Positions 46,422 through 55,731 are shown, numbered from the stretch's first letter. The stretch: 64,000 bases of DNA from Phyllobacterium zundukense (GCF_025452195.1 NZ_CP104973.1:2401001-2465000), one strand, 5' to 3'. The notes: generated by a model from the sequence alone, not told the origin. Made by a program: numbers and translations.

Positions 46422-47549
46422 ATGGGAATTGGATCGATCATCCGGCGCGCAGCCGCTTGCGCCTGTCTCGTGTCAAGCATGGCCATGATCGGCCACGCCG
46501 ACGCTGCGGAAAAACACAAGATTTTTCTGAGCATGAGCTTTATCGGCAATGACTGGCAGGCTGAAGCCGCCAACATGGTCAAGGCCATGGCAGCCCACAA
46601 GAATTACGCCGACAAGGTCGACCTGCAAGTCCAGGTTGCCGGACCCAATGCGCAACGGCAGATTCAACAGATCAACGCCATGGTCCAGGCCAGTGCTGAA
46701 GCCATTGTCATTTTCCCGATTTCGCCGACCGCGCTCAACCAGGTCGTCAAGAATGCCTGCGACAAGGGCGTCAAGGTATTCGCCTATGATGGCGAGATCA
46801 CCGAGCCCTGCGCCTATAATATAGCGATCGATCAGGAAGAAGCCGGCCGCGTGACAGCGGAATGGCTGGTCAAGAAGCTCAACGGCAAGGGCAATATCAT
46901 TGCGATTACCGGCGTGCCCGGAACATCGGTCGACAATCTTCGTACGAAGGCGGCCAAGGAAGTCTTCGCCAAACATCCTGATATCAAGATCGTCGGCGAA
47001 GCAGTTGGCATGTGGAGCCAGGCTGTCGCACGCACCGAACTCTCGAAGATCCTCGCAACCCGCAACTGGGACGACATCAACGGACTTTGGATGCAGGTCG
47101 GCTGCTTTACCGCAAATTCGATGCAGCTCGAAGCAGGCAAGAAGCCCGAGCAGCTTCTTCCATGCGCAGGCGAGGGGTCGAATGGCGGACGTATCCAGAT
47201 GCTGCCGGCAGGAACCGAAGCCGAGGGTGCGACATCTCCCTATGCACCCTTGGGCGCGCCGCGCATTTCCTATGCGTCACCGCCATATTCGGGCGCTCTC
47301 GCGCTGAAGCTTGCCGTCGATGCGATCGAAGGCAAGGAAGTGCCGAAGAAGACTGTACTGCCGCTGCCTCTGGTCACCAACGAGACCATCAAGCTCTGCC
47401 AGGAAGGTACGTGGCAAGAAATGAAAGACGGCTGCAACGCATTCAAGCCGTCCATCGTCTCCAATCCGGGCTGGTTTGCGTCGATCTTCTCGGAAAAGAC
47501 GCCCGAAATCGGTCTTAATGCAGCATTGGTCGGTCAACCCGAGAACTAA
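46422..47549 (+). CDS. Sugar ABC transporter substrate-binding protein
   Basis: A 375-residue ribose-type (Peripla_BP_4) periplasmic protein with a signal peptide (AAACACLVSSMAMIGHADA). Ligand-binding features are KIFLSMSFIGNDWQAEAANM, AIVIFPISPTALNQVVKNAC and DKGVKVFAYDGE. The ATG at 46422 follows GAGGGAGGAAC. It is the first gene of a seven- or eight-gene operon. The family binds pentoses, hexoses, polyols or AI-2; the ligand cannot be read from sequence. Confidence 0.92.
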   Translation: MGIGSIIRRAAACACLVSSMAMIGHADAAEKHKIFLSMSFIGNDWQAEAANMVKAMAAHKNYADKVDLQVQVAGPNAQRQIQQINAMVQASAEAIVIFPISPTALNQVVKNACDKGVKVFAYDGEITEPCAYNIAIDQEEAGRVTAEWLVKKLNGKGNIIAITGVPGTSVDNLRTKAAKEVFAKHPDIKIVGEAVGMWSQAVARTELSKILATRNWDDINGLWMQVGCFTANSMQLEAGKKPEQLLPCAGEGSNGGRIQMLPAGTEAEGATSPYAPLGAPRISYASPPYSGALALKLAVDAIEGKEVPKKTVLPLPLVTNETIKLCQEGTWQEMKDGCNAFKPSIVSNPGWFASIFSEKTPEIGLNAALVGQPEN

Positions 47550-47623
47550 GCGCAGGCTTGCGCGGAGTGGCTACCGCTCCGCGCAATTTGGCTTATCCCG
47601 ATGATTTGAGCAGGACCGGTGGG

Positions 47624-49165
47624 ATGAATTCTCCATTCGAACAATCCGCCATTGAAGTGACCGATATTCGCAAGGCGTTTGGCGCCACGGTTGCCGTCGA
47701 TGGCGTATCCTTCCGCGTCGAGCCTGGAAGCACCCATGCTTTGCTTGGCGAAAACGGTGCGGGCAAATCCACGATTGTCAAGTTGCTATCGGGACTGCTG
47801 CGGCCCGACGAGGGGCACATATCGGTCTTTGGCGAAAGAGCAGCGCTCAATGCCCCAAGGGCGGCGCATGGGCTCGGCGTCCAGACCGCGTTTCAGGAAA
47901 TGACGCTGGTCAAGGACTTGACGGTGCTCGACAATATGCTGATGCCCTATGCGCCGATGGGGATAACCGGCATGATCAAGCGGTCTGCGGCGCGTCAGGC
48001 CATAGCGCAACATTTGCAGGAGATCGAGTTTGCGGTCGATCTCGATGCTGAAGTCGGCACGCTCGACCTTGCCATCCAGCAAAAGATAGAAATTGCCCGC
48101 GCGCTTTACCGCAAGCCACGAATTCTTCTCCTGGACGAGCCAACATCGACGCTTGCGGGCAGCGACGTTGAATGGCTGGGCCGGATCATCGCGAAGCTGA
48201 AGTCGGCTGGCACGACCATCGTTTTCATCACGCATCGTATGCGCGAGGTGCGAGCCTTCTGCGATACGCTGACTATCTTGCGCAACGGCCGGCACATCAC
48301 CACGTGCCCAGTTGCCTCCATTACTGACGGACAAGTTATCGAAAGCATTGTCGGCCGGTCGATAGCCCAGACTTTCCCGGCGCGGCCCAAAAGCGATGCC
48401 GCATTTGGTGCGCCGGTGTTGGGCGTCCGCAATTTGCAGGCCGGCCACAAGCTGCGCGATGCGAGTTTCGATTTGCGGAAAGGCGAAATCCTCGGCGTTG
48501 CCGGCTTGCAGGGCATGGGCCAGCTCGACCTCTTCCTGACGTGTTTTGGCATGACGCAGGTGAGCCATGGCGATATCCTTGTCGATGGGCGCAGGGTCCG
48601 GTTTGGTTCGCCTGCAGATGCGCTCAAGCCCAATATTGCGATCGGGCTGGTGCCTGAAGACCGAAAGACGGAGGGCCTGTTCCTGAAGCTTAGCGGAACG
48701 CTCAATGCATCCTTGCCGGTGATTGACAGGTTCTCACGATTTGGACTGATACAAAGTGATCTTGAACGCCAGGCGGTGCGTTCTGCTTTCGGTACGGTCG
48801 AGGTTGATCAGCGCGCGCTCTGGACCAGGGCGGGTGCTTTCTCCGGAGGCAACCAGCAGAAAATTGCAATCGCCAAATGGCTTGTCGCCCAAAGCCGTAT
48901 CCTGCTGCTGTTCGATCCGACGCGCGGTATCGATGTCGGCACCAAGCACGAACTTTACGTCATGATGCGCAATTTCACAGACGCTGGAGGTTCGATCCTT
49001 TTGCATTCGACCGAAATTCCAGAGCTCGTGCATTTGTGCGACCGGGTTCTGGTTCTTTATGACGGGCGGATTGCGGCATCGCTGTCGCGCGATCAACTGA
49101 CTGAAGCATCGATCATGCGGCCAGCCCTTGGCCATGACAGCGCAGCAAAAGAGGCCGCCGAATGA
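47624..49165 (+). CDS. Sugar ABC transporter ATP-binding protein (two-domain, RbsA-like)
   Basis: A 513-residue RbsA/MglA-type ATPase with two ABC domains. Domain 1 has Walker A GENGAGKST (~residues 42-50) and LLLDEPTSTLAGSDVEWL. Domain 2 has RKGEILGVAGLQGMGQLDLF, the ABC signature FSGGNQQKIAIAKWL and LLLFDPTRGIDVGTKHE. The second P-loop (LQGMGQ) is degenerate, as usual in this family. It overlaps the permease gene by four bases. Confidence 0.93.
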   Translation: MNSPFEQSAIEVTDIRKAFGATVAVDGVSFRVEPGSTHALLGENGAGKSTIVKLLSGLLRPDEGHISVFGERAALNAPRAAHGLGVQTAFQEMTLVKDLTVLDNMLMPYAPMGITGMIKRSAARQAIAQHLQEIEFAVDLDAEVGTLDLAIQQKIEIARALYRKPRILLLDEPTSTLAGSDVEWLGRIIAKLKSAGTTIVFITHRMREVRAFCDTLTILRNGRHITTCPVASITDGQVIESIVGRSIAQTFPARPKSDAAFGAPVLGVRNLQAGHKLRDASFDLRKGEILGVAGLQGMGQLDLFLTCFGMTQVSHGDILVDGRRVRFGSPADALKPNIAIGLVPEDRKTEGLFLKLSGTLNASLPVIDRFSRFGLIQSDLERQAVRSAFGTVEVDQRALWTRAGAFSGGNQQKIAIAKWLVAQSRILLLFDPTRGIDVGTKHELYVMMRNFTDAGGSILLHSTEIPELVHLCDRVLVLYDGRIAASLSRDQLTEASIMRPALGHDSAAKEAAE

Positions 49166-51228
49166 CGATGACGACCTCGACTGTCACGAGCCGTAACTGG
49201 ACTTCCCTGTTCAACATGTCGCCTGAGCGGCGCAGCGTACTCATCGCCATCGCCGTGTTTCTTGGCCTGCTTGGTTTGGTAGATTTTGTCAGCAGCGGAC
49301 CCCTCAGCTATTTTGACGTTTCGTTCCTTTCGAGCGGCGGAGCAACGTCGGCGATTGCTGCAATCGGACAAACGATCGTCGTTCTTTCCGGCGGTTTCGA
49401 TCTGTCGGCCGGGGCGGTGATTTCGCTGGTCAATGTGGTGTTGGCGCAAGGCATGGACCCAGCGGCGGCACAGACAAGCGTCGTGTATTGGACCTGTGTC
49501 GGAATCGGCGTTGGCATGCTGACCGGCGCCTTCAACGGCGTTTTCATCGCATTCTTTCGGTTGCAACCCATCGTGGTCACGCTGTCGACCATGTTCATCA
49601 TCCAGGGTCTGACGCTGCTGGTAATGGACAAGCCCGGTGGCTTCGTCGCACCTGACCTCGGCACGTTTTATCTTGGTGACGCCATACCCGGCTGGCTGCC
49701 CATGCCGCTGGTGGTGATCGGGGTCGTTCTTCTCGCCTGGCTCTGGCTGAAGAACACGCGGTTCGGTACGGCGATCTATGCGGTCGGCAGCGATCCTGAT
49801 GCGGCTGCCGCCATTGGTGTGAGGGTCAAGCTCACCAAATTCCTGGTCTATGTCATCGCTGGCGGCTGCTATGGGTTGGCCGGCGTCTTCATCAGCGCGC
49901 AGACGGGCAGCGCCGATCCACTGGTTGGCAATCCGCTGCTCCTGTCAATGTTCGCGGCCGTGGTCGTTGGTGGCACGCGCCTCGGCGGCGGACGCGGGGG
50001 ACCGCTCGGCACCGTCTTCGGCGCCTATATCCTCATGATGGTCGTGAATATTCTCCTCGTCCTCAATGTGTCGGCCTACTATTCGACCATCGCGGAAGGA
50101 ACCATCCTGATCCTTGCAGTCCTCGCTGGGTCGATCTCGTATAGTTCGACCCTCGCCAAACAGCTGCGCGGTGCGCGAGCGCAGTACAACGCCTGGCGTC
50201 AGGGCCTGCTGCCCTCGCAGCTCGACCGCACCGACCGGCGGATGAAGATGCCATCCTCGGCCGAAGGCAAACCGGTAGCGTCGTCATTCCTTTCGCGCAA
50301 CAGCGAGACGATCCGCTATGCGCTGCCTGCGTATTTGTGTCTGCTCGCCGTTGTCATAGTGACTCAACTCTGGCTCGGCCGGGCGATCCTGAACCCGACC
50401 TACTGGAACTCGCTGGCAGTTCTGTCCACCTTCCTCGCCATACTGGCTTTGGGGCAGGGGACGGTGATCCTGACTGGTGGCCTCGACCTCTCGGTTCCCT
50501 GGACTATCGGCATAGCGGGCATCCTGCTCGCAGGTATCGTCAATGGTTCCGACGCGGCTCTCGTCTACGCTTTGCCCGCCGTTCTTCTCATCGCTTGCCT
50601 CATTGGCTTCATCAACGGCATAGGTATCGTCGTGCTTGGTATATCGCCGATCGTCATGACCCTGGCAATGAACGGCATCCTGCAGGGGGTCGCGCTGGTC
50701 TATTCGCAAGGAACGCCAGCGGGATTTTCATCGCCGATGCTCCGCTGGTTCATGACGGGCAAAATCTGGGCTGTAACGCCGGTCGTCCCATTCATGGTGC
50801 TGTTCATTGTCGCCGCCGTGTTGTTGCTCGGCAGGACAGCCTTCGGCCGCAGGGTCTACGGCATTGGCAATGGACTACGCGCGGCGCAGCTTTCAGGCAT
50901 CGCCGTCGGACGCACGCTTATTCTTGTCTATGTGCTTTCAGGTCTTTGCGCCGGGCTTGTCGGGGTATTGCTCACGGGCTTCTCGGGGCAAGCAAGTCTT
51001 GGCATGGGCGACGATTATCTGCTGCCGTCGATCGCGGTGGTGGTGGTCGGTGGAGCACTGATCACCGGCGGACGTGGTCACTATCTCGGCATGCTGGGAG
51101 GGGTGTTGCTGCTCACCGCACTGCAAATGTTCCTGGCGGGAACGACCTTGCCGTACGCTACGCGGGCGATCCTCTTTGGTCTTGTGGTGCTTGGTGCAGT
51201 TATGGCGCTTCGTGAGAAGCGGTCTTAG
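49162..51228 (+). CDS. Fused tandem ABC permease (two BPD_transp_2 domains)
   Basis: A 688-residue protein. Residues ~25-327 and ~385-685 are each a complete RbsC-like permease, with matching motifs: GQTIVVLSGGFDLSAGAVIS and AVVVGGTRLGGGRGG in the first, GQGTVILTGGLDLSVPWTIG and VVVVGGALITGGRGH in the second. They are joined by a polar linker (residues ~330-382, rich in Arg, Lys, Gln and Ser). Ribose-type importers normally use two separate permease chains; here the heterodimer is a single polypeptide. Confidence 0.92.
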   Translation: MTMTTSTVTSRNWTSLFNMSPERRSVLIAIAVFLGLLGLVDFVSSGPLSYFDVSFLSSGGATSAIAAIGQTIVVLSGGFDLSAGAVISLVNVVLAQGMDPAAAQTSVVYWTCVGIGVGMLTGAFNGVFIAFFRLQPIVVTLSTMFIIQGLTLLVMDKPGGFVAPDLGTFYLGDAIPGWLPMPLVVIGVVLLAWLWLKNTRFGTAIYAVGSDPDAAAAIGVRVKLTKFLVYVIAGGCYGLAGVFISAQTGSADPLVGNPLLLSMFAAVVVGGTRLGGGRGGPLGTVFGAYILMMVVNILLVLNVSAYYSTIAEGTILILAVLAGSISYSSTLAKQLRGARAQYNAWRQGLLPSQLDRTDRRMKMPSSAEGKPVASSFLSRNSETIRYALPAYLCLLAVVIVTQLWLGRAILNPTYWNSLAVLSTFLAILALGQGTVILTGGLDLSVPWTIGIAGILLAGIVNGSDAALVYALPAVLLIACLIGFINGIGIVVLGISPIVMTLAMNGILQGVALVYSQGTPAGFSSPMLRWFMTGKIWAVTPVVPFMVLFIVAAVLLLGRTAFGRRVYGIGNGLRAAQLSGIAVGRTLILVYVLSGLCAGLVGVLLTGFSGQASLGMGDDYLLPSIAVVVVGGALITGGRGHYLGMLGGVLLLTALQMFLAGTTLPYATRAILFGLVVLGAVMALREKRS

Positions 51229-51236
51229 GAGGACGA

Positions 51237-52046
51237 ATGATGAATAAAATTGCTCCGGCATCTGCGGAAGAATTCCTGGGTGGTTTGCGCGATCAACGAG
51301 TGCTGGTTACCGCAGGAGCCTCAGGCATCGGCTACGCAATTGCCGCAACGCTTTCACGGCTCGGCGCACGCGTCGCGATCTGCGACATATCCCAATCGCT
51401 GCTGAACGAGGCGCAGAAGAGCATTTCGCCGGCTCACGCAACGCTCGCTGACGTGTCGCGCGAAGACGATGTCGACCGGATGTTCGAGGAGGTGTCCTCT
51501 TCCTTAGGTGGTCTCGACGCGCTTATCAACAATGCCGGCATTGCCGGTCCGACGGGTGGTGTCGATGAGATCAGCACCGAGGATTGGCGCCGCTGTATCG
51601 ACATCTGCCTGACCGGGCAGTTCCTCTGCGCGCGGCGCGCCGTGCCGATGCTCAAGGCATCCGGAGGCGGATCGATCGTCAATATGTCATCCGCGGCCGG
51701 CAAGCACGGCTATGCTTTTCGCACGCCATATTCGGCGGCCAAGTTCGGGGTGATAGGTTTTACCCAAAGTCTCGCCAAGGAGCTCGGGCCGCATGCGATC
51801 CGCGTCAACGCGATCCTGCCTGGCATTGTCGAGGGACCGCGCATCGAAAACGTCATCAGCAACCGGGCCAAGCAGCTGGGCATCTCGCATGAGGAAATGA
51901 CCGAGCGCTATCTTGAGAACGTTTCGCTGCGGCGGATGGTCAGTCCCTACGATGTCGCGACCATGGTCGCCTTTCTGCTTTCCAATGCCGGTGTCAACAT
52001 TTCGGGCCAGTCGCTCGGCGTTGATGGCAATGTCGAAACTCTGTGA
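51237..52046 (+). CDS. SDR-family dehydrogenase
   Basis: A 269-residue classical short-chain dehydrogenase: NAD(P)-binding TAGASGIG (residues 25-32), NNAG at ~98-101, the catalytic Ser151/152, and Tyr165-Lys169 in PYSAAKFG. The Asp-50 end of beta-2 (VAICDIS) favours NAD+. In the operon it could oxidise the imported sugar or a sugar acid. It starts eight bases after the permease gene with GGAGGA as ribosome-binding site. Confidence 0.92.
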   Translation: MMNKIAPASAEEFLGGLRDQRVLVTAGASGIGYAIAATLSRLGARVAICDISQSLLNEAQKSISPAHATLADVSREDDVDRMFEEVSSSLGGLDALINNAGIAGPTGGVDEISTEDWRRCIDICLTGQFLCARRAVPMLKASGGGSIVNMSSAAGKHGYAFRTPYSAAKFGVIGFTQSLAKELGPHAIRVNAILPGIVEGPRIENVISNRAKQLGISHEEMTERYLENVSLRRMVSPYDVATMVAFLLSNAGVNISGQSLGVDGNVETL

Positions 52047-52053
52047 GGTAGTG

Positions 52054-53001
52054 ATGCAAAAGACAGCGATCATTGGCAGCGGTTTCATCGGCAGAGCATG
52101 GGCCATCAGTTTTGCGCGCGCGGGCTATCAGGTGAGCCTTTGGGACCAAGCGCCGGACGCCGTGGCCAAGGCCCGCGGTTACATTGCCGATGTGCTCGCC
52201 GACCTTGAGCGGAACGACCTGCTCAACGGGAATTCGCCGGAAGCCGTGCTGTCGCGGATCGTAGCTGAAACTGACTTGGCGAAGGCGCTGGAAGGTGCAA
52301 TCCACATTCAGGAAAATACCCCGGAGAATCTCGAAACAAAGATCAAGGTGTTTTCGCTCCTCGACGAACATGCCGATGCCTCGGCGGTTATAGCGAGCTC
52401 GACGTCGGCCTTGCTGCCATCGAAATTCACCGAGCATCTGAAAAACCGACAGCGTTGCCTCGTGGTCCACCCGATCAATCCACCCTATCTCATCCCTGCG
52501 GCCGAAGTTGTTCCGGCCCCCTGGACCTCGGGCGAGGTCGTGGAACGAACTCGTGCGTTTTTGATTGCTGCGGGTCATGCACCGCTGGTTATGAAACGCG
52601 AACTCGACGGGTTTATCATGAACCGAATGCAGGGCGCCCTTCTCGAGGAAGCCTTTCGCTTGGTGGCCGACGGGTATGCGACAGTCGAAGATGTCGATAT
52701 CGGCATTCGGGACGGGCTTGCCCTCCGCTGGTCGTTCATGGGGCCATTTGAGACGATCGATCTCAACGCACCGGGCGGCGTGCGCGACTATGTCGAGCGC
52801 TATCAGATAATCTACGAGCGGCTGTTTCCGCAGATGCAGCGCCGTGTCGACTGGGCGGGCGATGTGCTCGAGACCGTCGAGGCCGGCCGGCGCGAAAAGC
52901 TGCCGCAGGAGCAGCTGGTCGATCGCCAGGTCTGGCGCGACCGGCGTCTCATGGCGCTTGCGGCGCACAAGAAGAAATCAACGCAGGAGTTCGGACAATG
53001 A
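52054..53001 (+). CDS. 3-hydroxyacid dehydrogenase of the lambda-crystallin/carnitine dehydrogenase type
   Basis: A 315-residue 3-hydroxyacyl-CoA-dehydrogenase-family protein: the Rossmann motif IIGSGFIGRAWAISFARAG, the catalytic His in LVVHPINPPYLIPAAEVVPA and NRMQGALLEEAFRLVADG. Free-standing proteins of this size include L-gulonate 3-dehydrogenase (lambda-crystallin) and L-carnitine dehydrogenase; both oxidise a 3-hydroxy acid to a 3-keto acid. The ATG at 52054 follows GAGGTAG. The product class is exactly what the next gene's enzyme uses. Confidence 0.88.
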   Translation: MQKTAIIGSGFIGRAWAISFARAGYQVSLWDQAPDAVAKARGYIADVLADLERNDLLNGNSPEAVLSRIVAETDLAKALEGAIHIQENTPENLETKIKVFSLLDEHADASAVIASSTSALLPSKFTEHLKNRQRCLVVHPINPPYLIPAAEVVPAPWTSGEVVERTRAFLIAAGHAPLVMKRELDGFIMNRMQGALLEEAFRLVADGYATVEDVDIGIRDGLALRWSFMGPFETIDLNAPGGVRDYVERYQIIYERLFPQMQRRVDWAGDVLETVEAGRREKLPQEQLVDRQVWRDRRLMALAAHKKKSTQEFGQ

Positions 53002-53960
53002 GCGAGACGACACGAGTGACAAGCGGTTCGAGCGCAAAGGGCAAGGTCATCATAACCTGCGCCATAACCGGTGCGATCCACACGCCGACAATGTCGCCCT
53101 ATCTGCCAATCACGCCCGACGAGATAGCGAAGGAAGCGCTCGCCGCAGCAGAGGCGGGTGCCGCGATCCTGCATCTCCACGCGCGCGATCCGGAAACCGG
53201 CAAACCGGACCAAACCCCGGAGGCATTCGCCAAATTCCTGCCGCGCATCAAGCAGAACACCAATGCCGCGATCAATATCACCACCGGCGGCAGCCCTTAC
53301 ATGAAGGTTGAGGAGCGGGTCAAACCGGCGGCAACCTTCAAACCGGAGGTGGCTTCGCTCAATATGGGTTCGATCAATTTTGGGCTCTACCACCTCGTCG
53401 ACAAATATAAGGAGTTCAAGTTCGATTGGGAGAAGCCGCATCTGGAGGCCACCCGCGATCTGGTATTCCGCAACAGTTTCAAAGACATAGAGTATATTCT
53501 TGCGACCTGCTACGATAACGGCACGCGATTCGAGTTCGAGTGCTACGACATCGCGCATCTCTACAATCTCGCGCATTTCGCCGATCGTGGGTTGGTAAAG
53601 CCACCATTCTTCGTGCAGTCGGTTTTTGGGCTTCTGGGCGCGATCGGTACGCATCCCGAAGATGTCGCGCATATGAAACGCACAGCAGACCGGCTTTTCG
53701 GTGAGAACTATCGCTGGTCGGTGCTCGGTGCAGGATCGAGCCAGCTTCGCATCGCTGCACAGGCGGCCGCGCTCGGGGGTAACATTCGGGTTGGCCTCGA
53801 AGACAGTCTTTGGGCGGGTAAGGGCAAGTTGGCAAAGTCGAATGCCGAGCAGGTTTTGCTCGCGCGCAAGATCATCGAGGGGCTCGGCATGGAAGTGGCG
53901 ACCCCCGACGAAGCGCGCGCGATCCTGCAACTCAAGGGCGGCGACAAGGTCGCGTTCTAG
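52998..53960 (+). CDS. BKACE-family beta-keto acid cleavage enzyme (DUF849)
   Basis: A 320-residue TIM-barrel, Zn-dependent enzyme: IITCAITGAIHTPTMSPYLP, the metal motif HLHARD (His59, His61), and NITTGGSPYMKVEERVKPAA are BKACE signatures. Characterised members condense a beta-keto acid with acetyl-CoA and split it to acetoacetate plus a new CoA ester. The gene overlaps the 3-hydroxyacid dehydrogenase gene by four bases, so the two steps are probably consecutive. The substrate subgroup cannot be fixed by eye. Confidence 0.92.
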   Translation: MSETTRVTSGSSAKGKVIITCAITGAIHTPTMSPYLPITPDEIAKEALAAAEAGAAILHLHARDPETGKPDQTPEAFAKFLPRIKQNTNAAINITTGGSPYMKVEERVKPAATFKPEVASLNMGSINFGLYHLVDKYKEFKFDWEKPHLEATRDLVFRNSFKDIEYILATCYDNGTRFEFECYDIAHLYNLAHFADRGLVKPPFFVQSVFGLLGAIGTHPEDVAHMKRTADRLFGENYRWSVLGAGSSQLRIAAQAAALGGNIRVGLEDSLWAGKGKLAKSNAEQVLLARKIIEGLGMEVATPDEARAILQLKGGDKVAF

Positions 53961-53966
53961 GAGGGG

Positions 53967-54842
53967 ATGATGCTGCGGATCGAGGTTTTCAGCGAAGATC
54001 GCAATCAGCTGGGCGAAGGTCCGCTATGGGACGTTGAGGAACAACGGCTTTACTGGATCGATTCCTACGCACCTGCGGTCTATACCTGCGATGCAAAGGG
54101 TGGAGATCGCAAAAGCTGGAACCTGCCGGAACCGGTCGGCTCGCTGGCATTGCGGGAAAAGGGCGGTGCCATCGTTTCGTTGCGCAATGGGTTTCACACG
54201 CTGAATTTTGAAACGGGCGCCGTCGAGCTGTTGCATGAGACCCATCCGGGCGAGCTTCGACCGCGCCTCAACGATGGAAAGGTTGACCGCCAAGGGCGCT
54301 TTGTTGCCGGTTCGATGGATTTCGAGGAGCGCGACCCGGTTGGTACGCTGTTTCGTCTTGACCCGGACCTTTCGCTGCACACGCTCGATACGGGCATCAT
54401 TTGCTCCAACGGGCCCTGTTTCAGTCCCGATGGAAAGACACTCTACTTCGCCGACAGCCACATGAAGGCGATCTACGCCTATAGCTATGACACCGCGTCG
54501 GGCACGGTCGGATCGCGGCGCGTGTTTACGAGCTTTGATAATCTGCGCGGCTATCCAGACGGTGCGACTGTCGATGCGGAAGGATATGTCTGGAGCGTCG
54601 AGGTCTATTCTGGACGGCTCATCCGGTTTGATCCGAACGGTGTGATCGACCGGATTGTCGGTCTGCCGGTCCAATCGACGACGAGCATCACGTTCGGCGG
54701 CCCGGATCTCGATATCGCGTATGTCACGTCGATGGCCCGGCCGTTCAACAATCAATATCACCGCGAACGCGAGGCGGGCTGCATGTTTGCCGTGCATGGA
54801 CTCGGCGTGCGCGGTCTGCCGGAACCGCGTTTCAAGGGATGA
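53967..54842 (+). CDS. SMP-30/gluconolactonase-family lactonase (first copy)
   Basis: A 291-residue beta-propeller: LGEGPLWDVEEQRLYWIDSY (metal-binding Glu), NDGKVDRQGRFVAGSMDFEE, ICSNGPCFSPDGKTLYFADS and GATVDAEGYVWSVEVYSGRL. Enzymes of this family hydrolyse aldono-lactones with a divalent metal. The ATG follows GGAGGGG and the next gene is a paralogue. Confidence 0.92.
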   Translation: MMLRIEVFSEDRNQLGEGPLWDVEEQRLYWIDSYAPAVYTCDAKGGDRKSWNLPEPVGSLALREKGGAIVSLRNGFHTLNFETGAVELLHETHPGELRPRLNDGKVDRQGRFVAGSMDFEERDPVGTLFRLDPDLSLHTLDTGIICSNGPCFSPDGKTLYFADSHMKAIYAYSYDTASGTVGSRRVFTSFDNLRGYPDGATVDAEGYVWSVEVYSGRLIRFDPNGVIDRIVGLPVQSTTSITFGGPDLDIAYVTSMARPFNNQYHREREAGCMFAVHGLGVRGLPEPRFKG

Positions 54843-54852
54843 GGGAGGAAAC

Positions 54853-55731
54853 ATGAAAATCGATGTGGTGGTGGACGTAAAGACTACACTGGGTGAAGGC
54901 CCGCTGTGGGATGTCGAACAGCAGCGGCTTTACTGGATCGACAGTTTTGATGGCCGCGTATTTCGAGCGACGGCCGATGGCCGGGAAATCCGCTCCTGGG
55001 ATGTGCCGATGAAGATCGGCTCGATGGCGCTGCGCAAAGATGGAAATGGTGCCATCGTGTCATTGGCGCGCGGATTTCATCTGCTCGATTTCAAGACAGG
55101 CGATGTCGAACTCATCCATGACCCGGAACCGGACAAGTCGGAAAACCGCATCAATGACGGCAAGGTCGACAAGCAGGGAAGGTTTATTGCGGGCTCAATG
55201 GACACGATGGAGAGCGGTCCGAACGGCGCACTTTATCGCGTTGATCCTGACCTCAGCATACACAAGCTCGATGATGGGATCATTGTTTCCAATGGTCCAT
55301 GCTGGAGCCCGGATGGAAGCCTGTTCTATTTCGCCGATTCATGGTCGGGCGAGATTTGGGTCTATGACTATGACCAGGCGACGGGAAATGTGTCCAATCG
55401 CCGGACCTTTACCAAGATCGACACATCGAGAGGCGGTGCCGCCGATGGCTCGACGGTCGACGCGGAAGGTTGCCTCTGGAACGCGCAGGTCTATGACGGC
55501 AAGGTTGTCCGCTACCGGCCCGACGGAACGGTGGACCGCGTCATCGACATGCCGGTGAAGAAGGTTACCAGCATCATGTTCGGCGGTCCGGATCTGGATA
55601 TCATCTATGTGACATCCATGGCAAAGCCGCCCTTGCCAAGATTTCCGGGAGATGGCGTTTTGCGCGGCAGCCTTTTTGCGATAACAGGGCTTGGTATCAA
55701 AGGTATACCGGAGCCGCGGTTTGCAGGCTGA
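54853..55731 (+). CDS. SMP-30/gluconolactonase-family lactonase (second copy)
   Basis: A 292-residue paralogue with all the same motifs: LGEGPLWDVEQQRLYWIDSF, INDGKVDKQGRFIAGSMDTM, SNGPCWSPDGSLFYFADSWS and GSTVDAEGCLWNAQVYDGKV. GAGGGAGGAAAC precedes the ATG at 54853; longer starts inside the first paralogue are not needed. It is the last gene of the catabolic operon. Confidence 0.92.
   Translation: MKIDVVVDVKTTLGEGPLWDVEQQRLYWIDSFDGRVFRATADGREIRSWDVPMKIGSMALRKDGNGAIVSLARGFHLLDFKTGDVELIHDPEPDKSENRINDGKVDKQGRFIAGSMDTMESGPNGALYRVDPDLSIHKLDDGIIVSNGPCWSPDGSLFYFADSWSGEIWVYDYDQATGNVSNRRTFTKIDTSRGGAADGSTVDAEGCLWNAQVYDGKVVRYRPDGTVDRVIDMPVKKVTSIMFGGPDLDIIYVTSMAKPPLPRFPGDGVLRGSLFAITGLGIKGIPEPRFAG

Noticed and set aside
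50337..51215. 292-codon plus-strand frame inside the fused permease gene
   Set aside because: It is an out-of-frame shadow. The main frame carries clear permease motifs throughout.
52054..53960. Simple L-carnitine degradation operon (carnitine dehydrogenase plus BKACE)
   Set aside because: The ribose-type importer and two sugar-lactonases do not fit carnitine use, and no thioesterase or betainyl-CoA gene is adjacent. It is kept only as an alternative.
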